The notes beneath the pieces were generated by a model. That model searched no databases. It was not told where the DNA came from and worked only from the letters and a program-made list of their open reading frames with translations. This document shows positions 26,201 through 34,840 of a DNA stretch of 64,000 nucleotides, one piece after another. This stretch comes from Tomocerus qinae (Eukaryota; Arthropoda; Collembola; Entomobryomorpha; Tomoceridae): NCBI GenBank assembly GCA_020055645.1, contig CM034550.1, positions 16,195,001-16,259,000 of the forward strand, given 5' to 3'. The first letter of the stretch is position 1; every line of letters starts with the position of its first letter. A program made the position numbers and the translations under genes.

Positions 26201-26309
26201 ACACAAAGGAAAAGTGACAGTATTTTACTGCGGACCACCAACGCTTGCCCGGTCCCTTAAAGTCAAATGTGACGAATTTGGATTCTCTTTTAGGAAAGAA
26301 TTGTTTTAA
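20262..26309 (+). CDS. Nox5: Second NOX5-type oxidase copy, 5'-truncated but open to its stop
   Basis: Tandem paralogue of the gene to its left. Exons: 20262-20301 (start ATG proposed at 20270), 20382-20508, 20601-20841, 20926-21046, 21157-21395, 21520-21708, 21785-22002, 23669-23782, 23856-24063, 24172-24331, 24424-24654, 24738-25086, 25164-25373, 25479-25682, 25755-25820, 26178-26309. From ATG 20270 they join in phase into 946 codons without a stop or frameshift. Missing against copy 1 are exons 1-3 and the first half of exon 4, so the long N-terminus and the first EF-loop are gone; an in-frame TGA lies a few codons before the homology begins. Two canonical EF loops remain, with the heme pairs (HKMTGW and FHTVMH; THVLYF and IHAPNF), HPFTISSAPE, DGPYG, GIGVTPF and CGPP. 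The insert before the NADPH domain is shorter, and copy 1 exons 14 and 15 correspond to one exon here. It could be a functional short oxidase, a gene with an unseen 5' exon, or a recent pseudogene without a promoter. Confidence 0.82.
22003..23668 (+). other. Expanded intron of Nox5 copy 2
   Basis: The equivalent intron in copy 1 is 78 bases; here it is 1666. The extra sequence includes two diverged direct copies of a repeat (22311-22562 and 22684-22935) and, near 23290-23370, stretches such as TGTCACTTATGATGAT that resemble an inverted version of part of it. It looks like inserted repetitive DNA; I see no coding potential. Confidence 0.6.
22311..22935. repeat. Diverged direct repeat, period about 372 bp
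   Basis: Two copies, 22311-22562 and 22684-22935, align along their length with substitutions and small gaps. Shared landmarks in the same order are TTGTAATTTATA, a CGGTATA/GGTATA stretch after a TTCG, AAGTATTT.TTTTAG, and AGTTGAG.GC followed by ACATCAT.A..CGACAC. They look like two fragments of an old mobile element or a short tandem duplication; the family is not recognised. Confidence 0.55.
25889..26127. mobile_element. hAT-like MITE in the last intron of Nox5 copy 2
   Basis: A roughly 223-bp insertion (25897-26119) is flanked by the 8-bp direct repeat CCATAGTC (25889-25896 and 26120-26127). Its ends form an 11-bp inverted repeat with one mismatch, CAAGCACGTAT and ATACGTCCTTG. The inside has no coding frame but has a 12-G run near 26071-26082. 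An 8-bp target duplication and CAAGG-type ends are typical of non-autonomous hAT elements. The corresponding intron of copy 1 (17510-17590) is short and lacks it, so insertion followed the duplication or was lost from copy 1. Confidence 0.75.
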
Positions 26310-27722
26310 TGAGAGACTGTAACTTAAATAATTCTTGTCTTATGGGTTACTATTCAGGAAAGATGAATACACGAAAATATCGGAATGAAAAAAGAAAAAC
26401 AAGCAAAAATACTAAAAGAACAAAAAATATATAATTTTGAACCAATTAAAAAAAATTAATTTTCAATAGAGCTAAGTGTAAAACAATAAAATTTCAAGTG
26501 AAGTGTAAAAATTACTTTGAACTAGAAAACGAAACTTGTCATTTTCATTTATGATTTATGTTTATAAATTCTCTCCTCTTCACCTTACATAGAATTAGCG
26601 AAGTTTTGGCAGATTCTCATAATTTTCGCAATAAGCATTCAAATGAATTCGGAAGTAACGGGAAACTCTTCTCACTCAATTCAACGAACAGCTGCAATTT
26701 GCAATTCAATGCATATTTTGCTTTTATTGCCCACAAAAAATAAATGTTTTTCATACCAATAGTGCACCTTGAAAACATTGCCAATAGTTGTGAGTATAAG
26801 TATTTAGTAACTTTTACGCTTTTATAAGGCTTACGGTTTTAACATTTTTATTATAACTCTTAACCTTCTTGTTTGTTTTGATGGACTTCTGTGTTACAGG
26901 TAAAGCAGAGGATTGTCAACCTCGGGGATCCTAGACAAAATTGGGAAAATGCAATAATATTATGAAGGCGATTTGATTAAATTCGCAAATTGATGTGTCA
27001 CTAGAAGGAAGGCCGAAGTGGTTAATGAAAGTGGTAGCTTTAAGTGGCTTTTTGAAAGACCTGCTGACAAGATGACACTATTCTTAATTTGTCATCAAGA
27101 ATTAATGTGGACGAAAATCCTAAGATAATTAATTCTTTAAAACATATTTTTTAACTTTGTCTAGATACAGAAAAAGAATCAAAATAGTTAATATTTTTAC
27201 ATTGCATAATTGGTTACACCCCGATTTATTCAACAGTGTTCAAATATCAATAGCTGCAGTGTAGTATTGAATTCCCAACCATAGTCATCAATCATTAAGT
27301 TGACCATTCCACATTAACGAGAATATTGTACATTTTTTGACATTGCGTAGCACGCTTATACGTAACTTATTGTTTGGACATTTTCGAGTATATTGACTTC
27401 AACCTTGTCCAGTGATCATGATTGTTCTGTTCTATTATACAAAACATGATACCTAATCATGTTTTTTCAATCTTCAGAAGTGAACTTCGCAAGATAAGCA
27501 ACCTAATTGTTTATTGCATGAATAATCCGTTTTGATTGCATAAAATTGACCTTGATTTATACGTATAAACAAAGCAGTCGAAGGCGAAGGTTTTATAATT
27601 TTCAATATATAAAATTATTCAGCTGCAATAAAATAAATGTAAATCATTAAAGGTTTGAGGCTAACGGAATCTGACATAACTTTTGGTGTTCTTATTGCGA
27701 TTTGTCATTTAGTATTTCCAAA
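26310..27722. other. Spacer between Nox5 copy 2 and the UDP-glycosyltransferase
   Basis: Contains the 3' UTR of the second oxidase, with AATAAA at 26485-26490 about 176 bases after the stop. No exon or repeat could be supported in the rest; the UGT promoter should lie in its right part. Confidence 0.5.
26485..26490 (+). terminator. Possible polyadenylation signal of Nox5 copy 2
   Basis: AATAAA in a normal position (about 176 bases after the TAA stop), which slightly favours copy 2 being transcribed. Confidence 0.4.
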
Positions 27723-29591
27723 ATGGTTTTGAATTTTTGGAAGCCGTTGAAATTATTAGTTTTCGTAATTTTCCTCTTTCCTATTCTGGGGATAGACAGT
27801 GGGAAAATTTTGTACATGGCTCCTATTTCAAGTAAGAGTGAAGCTAATTGGTATGGATCAATAGTTAAAGAGTTACTCTCCCGAGGTCATCAAGTTACAT
27901 ACGTTACAAGCAGTCCGATCACTGTTAATGAGACAGTTCAAAAATTCAAACAAATAGTGCCTGTAAAGCCTGTTGAGTTTCCGGATGTATTCAATCTTGC
28001 AACGGAAGACTTACTAGAGTTGAGAAAAATGTCAAAAAATACAATAAAACTCCTGCTGACATATTCAGAGGACAGTTTCATAAAAAGCTGTCATTCTACA
28101 TACCAAAATACTCATTTCATCCAAGAAGTTTTAAATAAATCGTCTAGTGAATTTGATTTAGTGATATTTCCCGGTTTTATCAATCAATGTTTCTACGGAC
28201 TCGTTCACAAGTTCCAAGCGCCATTTGTCATTACTTCTACACTTCCTGCTTTTCCATGGGTTGCCGCACATACTGGAAGTTGGCTTCCCCCTTCATTTAT
28301 TCCTGTTCCTTGTGTGGATTTAGATTACAAAATGGATTTCCAACAAAGATTTGTCAATTTTGTTTCATCATGGTTGATTGGGGAAATGGAAAGAACTTTA
28401 ACATTCCCGAAATTAACTGAAATATACAGATCATACCTTGGGAATGATTATCCTTCGTCTTTGGAAATCGAAAAGAATGTCAGCCTAATTTTAACAAATA
28501 CTCATTTCTCTACCAATTATCCAAATCCTTCCATTTATCCTTCTATCATTGAAATAGGTGGTTTTAACTGTCGACCTGCCAAAAAGTTACCACAGGTTAA
28601 ATAAAAATTCTTCTGTAATTATCTAGGGTATAATACGAAATTGCAGATTATATTATGCATTTCATTTATTTAGGATCTAGAAGATTTTCTATCAAAAGCT
28701 GATGACGGGTTCATTTACTTTAGCCTTGGAACTGTGGCAAAAGCATCATTAATGCCAAAGAACGTAGTAGAAATATTTGTCAATGTTTTCTCCAGATTAA
28801 AGCAAAAGGTTTTATGGAAAATTGACAGTCTGGATATCGCTACTAATCTGACGGAAAATATTAAAGTGTCCAAATGGTTTCCCCAACAAGATGTTTTGGG
28901 TAAATTAATTCACTAATTTCAACTTTGGATTTTATTTTGTGTAAGAACAAAAAATACAAAGTAATTTTTGTGTAAAGGTCACCCTAAAATTAGATGCTTC
29001 ATCACCCAAGGTGGAATTTTCAGTTTACAAGAAAGTATTTATAATGCTGTTCCTGTTCTTGGTATACCAATGTTGGGAGATCAAGATGGCAATATAAATT
29101 ATCTAGTACATAAGGGAAGTGCTATTTCTTTAGAAATTTTAGATATAACGGAGGAGACTTTGGAAAATTCTTTAAAAGAAATTCTACAAAATTCCAGGTA
29201 AATATCTAATAGACTATTTTGGGAGTATTTTAGTGATATATTGTGCTTTAGGATATCATTCATGTTAAATGAATGAAATAATAATTTTTAATATTACAGC
29301 TACTCCGCTCAAGCAAAGAGATTTTCTTCTTTATTCCGAGATCAGCCTGATTCGCCTGTAGCTAGAGGAATGTATTGGATCGAATACATAATTAAGCACA
29401 AAGGGGCTAAACACATATTTTCCCCTGCAAGAGAGATGAATTTTATGCAGTTTTTCAGCCTTGATATAATCGCCCTGATTTTACTCATTTTTATTCTTCT
29501 TTTCATCATTGTGGTGGTTTTATCCATTGCTATCATAAAGTGTGTATTTTGCAGCAAAGTAAAAGATGCAAACCTAAAAAAGCTCAATTAA
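27723..29591 (+). CDS. UDP-glycosyltransferase (UGT family 1), 536 aa
   Basis: ER-membrane enzyme of the family that transfers a sugar from a UDP-sugar to small lipophilic acceptors (detoxification, hormone or pigment metabolism). Exons: 27723-28595, 28674-28899, 28978-29197, 29300-29591; GT-AG, phases consistent. Residues 1-24 form a hydrophobic signal peptide, followed by an N-terminal acceptor domain with SRGHQVTYVT near 53. The C-terminal UDP-sugar signature runs WFPQQDVLGHPK..FITQGG (about 357-379) to GIPMLGDQ (ending Gln402). One transmembrane helix near the end is followed by a short basic tail with a KKxx ER-retrieval motif (KKLN). The length is normal. Odd: by spacing to SRGH, the usual catalytic His falls on Glu40, and the usual partner Asp falls on Pro150, so activity is uncertain. 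The TQGG instead of THGG form is common in arthropod UGTs. ATG 27723 is chosen because the frame upstream has no ATG. Confidence 0.9.
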
Positions 29592-29650
29592 TTGAGATAT
29601 TACTACTTCTAGAAATTGCACAGAAAATGTACTATATTTTGGCGAAACTT

Positions 29651-29900
29651 TCGTCCTCATTCGTCCTCATTCGTCCCCATTGGTCCTCTTTCGTCCTCAT
29701 TCGTCCCCATTCGTCCTCTTTCCTCATCATTCGTCCTCATTCGTCCTCTTTCGTCCTCTTTCGTCCTCATTCGTCCCCATTGGTCCTCATTCGTCCCCAT
29801 TGGTCCTCTTTCGTCCTCTTTCCTCATCATTCGTTCTCATTCGTCCTATTTCGTCCTCTTTCGTCCTCATTCGTTCTCATATGTCTCCATTCGTCCCCCG
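29651..29900. repeat. 10-bp minisatellite, 25 copies (TCGTCCTCAT)
   Basis: Twenty-five consecutive 10-base units in strict register, consensus TCGTCCTCAT, with variants TCGTCCCCAT, TGGTCCTCTT, TCGTCCTCTT and TCCTCATCAT. Higher-order order is visible: the blocks TCGTCCCCAT-TGGTCCTCTT recur. The upper strand is pyrimidine-rich. Since 10 is not a multiple of 3 and the unit has no stop, all three frames stay open and encode the same Ser/Phe/Arg/Pro-rich decapeptide cycle. Confidence 0.95.
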
Positions 29901-29937
29901 TACTCAGTCGTTGACATCCAGAAGTGCTTCAACAGAA

Positions 29938-30186
29938 ATGGTTGACTTGCTAAAAACAGTTCCAAAATCTATCACAAGTAGAATTGACAGACCACACTCA
30001 TGCCCACCAACAAATCCCTTGGACTATTCTTCATTTGATGATCGTTACTGGAAAGTAAGAAATAAGAAAACAATCGAACCTGTTCCAGTGGAGACTGATT
30101 ATAAAATGAAATGCATCGGTTATTGGAAGGAGAATCTAAAGTCCTATCTCATAAATTACGACGAACTGGACGGGTTCATTAAATAA
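29938..30186 (+). CDS. Unidentified short open reading frame
   Basis: From ATG 29938 it encodes 82 residues with balanced composition, including NPLDYSSFDDRYWKV and YWKENLKSYLINYDELDGF, and ends at TAA 30184-30186. The frame is also open leftward through the minisatellite. The minisatellite, then CCCCCGTACTCAG|, makes a plausible splice acceptor at 29907, so this may be a terminal exon rather than a whole gene. After the stop the same frame reopens for about 55 codons from 30193. I do not recognise the protein. It could instead be 3' UTR of the UGT gene, or the remnant of a retrocopy. Confidence 0.22.
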   Translation: MVDLLKTVPKSITSRIDRPHSCPPTNPLDYSSFDDRYWKVRNKKTIEPVPVETDYKMKCIGYWKENLKSYLINYDELDGFIK

Positions 30187-30601
30187 ACATAGATGCTGGG
30201 TCTACCAAAGATCAGATTTGAACAGGATGTGTTGATGTCTTTCAATTTGGGACCCTTATTTAGCTTACAGCAGGATGTAGACAGTTGGAATTACACACAA
30301 GGTACTGCAGGCACCCTTGTTATGGTATGGAGGAATATGAAAGAGAACTTAAGTTTTTAAAAGCTGTAAAATTGTCAAACTAAATAGAAATTCTACATTT
30401 GAAATATTTTCTACGGTCTGTTTTTAGATTAATAAAATTGTATTTTCTGGGATTATATCCCCGTTTTATGTCAATAAGCTAAGATATGCCATCATAGAAG
30501 ACAGTTACAACTTTTCTGATTTTAATTTCCGACAGATACTCATGCAGATGTACCAAATAAATTCCTCAAGTACTTACAAGTATGATAATCATGAATAATC
30601 A

Positions 30602-30607
30602 TTTATT
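30602..30607 (-). terminator. Possible polyadenylation signal of the basic repeat protein gene
   Basis: TTTATT on the plus strand reads AATAAA on the minus strand, about 200 bases after the minus-strand stop at 30810. Confidence 0.35.
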
Positions 30608-30809
30608 CTTACGGATAATACTTCACCCACACCATTGTTTATACAACGACATTATACATAAAACTTGTGTATTCAAAATAATTTCACTTTTGTTCAATAG
30701 ATATTAATTTTCACTTTTAAAACGCACACTTTTGGATTGATAATTATAATCATAATTTAAGTAAATAAATACATCAAATTAGTTGCATGAAATTTCACTG
30801 TTTGTATCT

Positions 30810-31777
30810 TCACTTGGATTCGGAGTTCTCATCAGGTGACGCACCACTTTTCGCCTTGCGCCGATGACTAGCAGCGGAACTTGCCTTTCCTCGTCGCCTT
30901 TTCTCGGACGCAGCTGATGAACCCGCCTTCTTGCCCTTCCGTTTTCGGCCGGCGGCGGAACTTGCCTTGCCTCGTCGCCTTTTCTCCGACGCAGCTGATG
31001 AACCCGCCTTCTTGCCCCTCCGTTTTCGGCTGGCGGCCGCGCTGTACTTAGAACGACGTCTTTTGGACGCTGCACCAGAGTACTTGCTCCTCCGTTTTCG
31101 GCTGGCGGCCGAGCTGTACTTGGAACGACGTCTTTTGGATGCGGCACCAGAGTACTTGCTCCTCCGTTTTCGGCTGGCGGCCGAGCTGTACTTAGAACGA
31201 CGTCTCTTGTGGGCAGCACCAGAGTACTTACTTCTCCGTTTTCGGCTGGCAGCGGAACTTGACTTCGATCGCCGTCGTTTCGACGAAGGTTGCGTCTTCT
31301 TACTTTTTGATGCATTGTTGGACTTCCGACCAGATTTTACTTTGCGAGTTGATGCAGAATCAGCTGAAAATATAATAAAACAAAGGTGTAAGTAAATTGT
31401 TGAATATTACTAGGGTAACCATCAAACAAAGGAGCTTAGGGTAGAGAAAAGAGAAAATTGGATTGCTGGAGCATGAGACAGGGGCGTCCCTTTGTGTCAT
31501 TTTGCTATGTAGGTCTGTATATTCATTGAAATTAAATATCAGTTTTCGTGTATTTTCTTACTTTCTGCAACTGCTGCTTGATCCCCATTGTTTTCCGGGG
31601 CTCCGGCTGAATTGGCCGCATTTGCATTATCCAATGCAAGTTCATCCTTTTTCGTTTGCTTCAAGAAAAAATTCAAAAATATGAATTAGCACAAAACTTT
31701 TGATTTTTATAAATAGAAATACACAGAAAACGGAAATAACACAGTAAAATTAAACTTACGCTGCGGGTTTTCACCAT
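30810..31777 (-). CDS. Lys/Arg/Ser/Ala-rich repeat protein, protamine- or H1-tail-like (222 aa, 3 exons)
   Basis: Minus-strand exons 31777-31760 (MVKTRS), 31658-31562 and 31363-30810; each border is GT-AG, the phases fit (0, then 1) and the total is 223 codons with the stop. Residues 7-38 are mildly acidic (DELALDNANAANSAGAPENN). From 40 the chain is strongly basic. Residues 74-145 are three copies of a 24-residue unit, itself two 12-mers (RRSKYSSAASRK and RRSKYSGAASKR), about 10 of 24 residues Lys/Arg. Residues 155-208 are two copies of a 27-residue unit beginning GKKAGSSAASEKRRRGK. The tail is short and acidic (SPDENSESK). There is no signal peptide, membrane segment or Cys. Composition suggests a DNA- or RNA-packing nuclear protein such as a sperm nuclear basic protein; this is inference, and an H1-like or SR-type role is possible. 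A competing frame of the same DNA (30779-31315) is also open, but only this frame uses the splice sites. Confidence 0.82.
30855..31259 (-). repeat. Coding tandem repeats: 3 x 72 bp, then 2 x 81 bp
   Basis: On the minus strand 31259-31044 is three near-identical 72-bp units and 31016-30855 is two near-identical 81-bp units, joined by 27 bp resembling the first part of a 72-bp unit. Unit lengths are multiples of three and most differences are at third codon positions, as expected for repeats kept in frame by selection. The stretch is visibly richer in G+C than its surroundings. Confidence 0.9.
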
Positions 31778-33046
31778 GTTGAGAAAATTTCCAGGAAAAT
31801 ATAGAATTGTCAGAGAGCAAAAATGTCGTCCGTGTGCTCGAGAGACGAAAAGAGAGAATGAAGTAGATTATTAGAAAATCCTTCGTCTTGAAACATTGTT
31901 TGAAATACTTCGTGAATATTCGAAGGATCATGACAACAAAGTTATGTCAAAGTTTTCTACAGTAAGGCCCGTATTTTTAAATAAGAAATTTCCAAAAACT
32001 CTTCCTTTCACTCATGCTTTCACTCATATTTCATATTTTAAAATGGAAAAAGGTGAACTTTTGAGAGATGTAATTTTGAAGAGTGAGAGTCCAGTTTTTG
32101 ATGTAAATGAGAATGGCAACTCTTCACTGACATTTTAAATGAAATTGTTTTCACTTCACTCTCCCTCCCCATCAGAGTAATCTCTCATTTTGAAAGACAA
32201 CTACTGAGCTACCTTTCAGATATTTTCTTGTAAAAAATTATTTTCATTTCGTTCAAAAACATTTAATTACAACAATATTAGGTTATAACATTCGACAAAA
32301 ATGGCGCTACAGGCCTATGAAAATTTCGTGCAAAGAGTACAGCTGTCCAACGGGGAGATTTTCCAATAGGGGAGATTTTCTAGTACGGGAGATTATCTGC
32401 TGATACCGTTTTTCTAAAGATACGGCATCTTTTATTTTAACGCTAATAAAAGATGATATTATTGCTGGAATTCATCGTGGCTGCCAATTACCTCCGATGT
32501 ACCATCTTCTAACCGCTCTCAGATTCTACGCTACATGTTCATTTCAAATTGTTGTCGGCGATTGTAATGTGCTAACCCAAGGAACAATATCAAATATTTA
32601 AAGCGTGCCTCTAAGGCAACGTGTCCTTTGTTGAGTATATCTCCCTCTCAATCCCCACTCCACTCAGGCTTTGAAGAGTGAATACCGTATCAATTTAAAA
32701 ATATGGATACTCTGAGTGGAGATTTCGTTCTCTCACTCTCACTCTTTAAAATCAGACTGAGAGTGGAAATAGCTCCTCTCATTAAAAATACGGGCCTAAG
32801 CCAAGTTTCTAATGACTACGGAATGCTTTCCATTCAATATACTGAAATCGCTGGATTTTGTAAAAGTGCCTGGGTTTTGATTCTGGCCGACGACATTGCA
32901 ATTTGCATTCGCAATTTTTATGGTGCGAAGAACATTCATACAACAATACGTTCTATAAATTAGTGACAGAAGCTGCTCGTGACACCTTCCTAACTGATCT
33001 AAGCTAGTAACTAATAACTGGCAGGCAAGTGTGACGTGAAGTCAAT
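31778..33046. other. Divergent intergenic region with a MITE
   Basis: Lies between the minus-strand basic-protein gene and the plus-strand membrane-protein gene, so it should hold both promoters. Most of it is the element at 31966-32796. I see no other exon; frames at 31896-32138 and 32703-32963 run across the element ends and are unlikely to be genes. Confidence 0.5.
31963..32799. mobile_element. Harbinger/Tourist-like MITE, 831 bp
   Basis: Element 31966-32796 starts GGCCCGTATTTTTAAAT and ends ATTAAAAATACGGGCC: inverted ends of about 16 bp. It is flanked by the 3-bp direct repeat TAA (31963-31965 and 32797-32799). A TAA/TTA duplication is typical of PIF/Harbinger-type MITEs. Subterminal sequence is rich in GAGAGTGAG/CTCACTCTC motifs in opposite orientation. 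No transposase frame is visible. Around 32353-32400 the motif GGGAGATT(T/A)TC is repeated three times. Confidence 0.75.
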
Positions 33047-34521
33047 ATGCTCTCTTCAATGGTTACATTGGTTTGGATGCTCACTATATCTATGACAGTT
33101 GCAGAAGGTAATAAATAACTTCACTACAGTTTTTGTTGAGTGGTTATTATATGATCAGTGTGTGAATCTTTATAAAATATATTTTGTTTGCAGACCTAGG
33201 TCATTCTAAAGTAAGGGCTATTCCTGTTCATGGAATCCAGAAATATGGCGAACCTTGCGAAAGTCCCGGCGGGATTGACAGTATTTACCAGTTCTACCAA
33301 GATTTAAAAATACCCAACCCGGCCGAAAGAGACGAAAAACTGAAAAATTCTATATGCCAAGAAACTTTGGGTCTGCAATGTATATCGACTGTGGACAGAA
33401 GAAAAGTAGATGTTAAAGGCGAACATCAAATGAAATTTACTTGCCAGTGCTTCGATCCTTTCTACCCGGACCATGCGAGTAGTGAATTAGTGTACGACCA
33501 CGCTGCTGGAGAATGCCGTGCAAAAGTGAGATCTCCATGTGTTTCAGGCTACTACAAACAACCAGATTCTAATATTTTCTGGAGATACGACCGTAAACCT
33601 TTCAACACCAACTATAATTGCGTTAAGCATGCAAAATGTCAAAATGTGACTGAAAGCTTGGCAAAAGTATTTTTGGAAAAAATAGATGCAACTGTGTGCG
33701 TCTGCAACCCGGGTTGGCTTCCCAACGAAACCGGGCACTGTTACTACCCCAAAGAAACCGAAAACTTCCAAGTACTGTTTCCGTGTCTAATACTACTCGT
33801 TGTAGCTTGGATCTGTGGTTTCGTGATTGCAGCCATCGATAGTGAGCGAACGTCTTCCTTTTCACCGATTCCGTATATTTCTCTCAAAAAGACTATCAAT
33901 ATCGACTTCCTAGGGTTTTTGGACGAGCCTGAATTGCCTAAACACTGGTACAATTCCGACGGTACCGAAAAATCTTACAACGCCATAAAAAAGATGCTTC
34001 TCATCAAAAAACATATCTTTGAAATGAAGCACACCTGTTTTTGGAAGTTTGGAGTCTTCGTCCGATTCGAGGATGACACCGAAGATATCACGGCTGCCAA
34101 AAATTACTCCAAAATTCAATCACGCAAAAGACAAAAACAGGAAAGGCAGCGCCTCTTGAAAGATATAGACAGCCGAAAAGTACACGCAATCAACTCCATG
34201 GACAAAAAAGTCATAAAAAGCGAGTTTACTTTCGTTCGCAATTATCAAGAAAAGAAACGTCACTACCAAATCCGAAGCTGTTTAAACGAAAAAAACGAAG
34301 TGTTAATTAGACACATTCAAGAAGTTCCAGATGAAGAATTCCTCAAGTTCATTGACGAATTAAAAGTCCCAACTGATTATCAATATAGTTCATACTCCAG
34401 TGATCATTATGAAACAAATAACATTGAATACATAGAAGATGTGGAGCCTTCTAGAGTTATGAATTTTCTACAAGAGTCGACTGCTTTTACTCCCAATGGT
34501 TTCATTAAACTTAGATTATAG
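33047..34521 (+). CDS. Orphan type I membrane protein with Cys-rich ectodomain (462 aa)
   Basis: Exons 33047-33107 and 33194-34521 (donor GAAG|GTAATA, acceptor TTTGCAG|ACC). Residues 1-19 are a signal peptide. The ectodomain to about 213 has roughly a dozen Cys; CVCNPGWLPNETGHCY near 189 resembles the end of an EGF-like module. NVT (171) and NET (198) are N-glycosylation sequons. The transmembrane helix is at about 214-235. The cytoplasmic part (about 227 residues) is Lys/Arg-rich up to about 390 (KIQSRKRQKQERQRLLKDI) and acidic/Tyr-Ser-rich at the end (YQYSSYSSDHYE). No enzyme motif is seen. I do not recognise the family; a receptor or adhesion role is a guess. AATAAA at 34740-34745 fits as polyadenylation signal. 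Confidence 0.8.
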
Positions 34522-34739
34522 TAATATAATAATAATATTAAGAGTTCACAAAAACGGAGGAAATTTTCTCTACAATCATTTTCAGTATTATAAATAGGAA
34601 TATATTGTTAGGTATCTTTTAATTGTAGAAAGTCAGGTTACCAGAATCAGAGCAGCATAAATTACAGATATGCGCGAACGAATTTTCGGAGATCATAAAT
34701 TAATTTTAATGTTTTACGTATTGCTTAAGTTTCACCTTG

Positions 34740-34745
34740 AATAAA
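34740..34745 (+). terminator. Possible polyadenylation signal of the orphan membrane protein gene
   Basis: AATAAA about 219 bases after the TAG stop, a normal distance. Confidence 0.4.
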
Positions 34746-34834
34746 ATAGAATTTCTCCTAATAAACCGAGAAATTGTTACGCATTCGGAAATGAATCTCC
34801 AGTAGATTTAATACATTCAACAACCATCACAGAC

Positions 34835-34840
34835 TTTATT
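34835..34840 (-). terminator. Possible polyadenylation signal of the ADAMTS gene
   Basis: Minus-strand AATAAA about 425 bases after the ADAMTS stop codon; one of few exact hexamers in the interval. Confidence 0.3.

Larger units (their letters stand above)
29592..30809. other. Downstream region of the UGT gene
   Basis: Contains the 10-bp minisatellite, a short unidentified reading frame, and the 3' flank of the minus-strand basic-protein gene. The first AATAAA after the UGT stop is at 30182-30187, so minisatellite and short frame may both be UGT 3' UTR. A TTTATT (AATAAA on the minus strand) at 30602-30607 lies about 200 bases beyond the stop of the basic-protein gene. Confidence 0.4.

Noticed and set aside
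30779-31315. Minus-strand 178-codon frame rich in Pro/Arg (repeats of ARPPAENGGAS)
   Set aside because: It overlaps the basic repeat protein in another frame; its repetitiveness follows from the same DNA repeats. It does not use the clear splice sites or continue into the upstream exons.
30931-31395. Plus-strand 154-codon frame (Leu/Arg-rich repeats)
   Set aside because: Antisense shadow of the same repeat-bearing exon; it has no signal or domain and no splice partners.
31896-32963. Plus-strand frames at 31896-32138 and 32703-32963
   Set aside because: Both cross the boundaries of the Harbinger-like MITE and have no domain; read-through of an insertion edge explains them.
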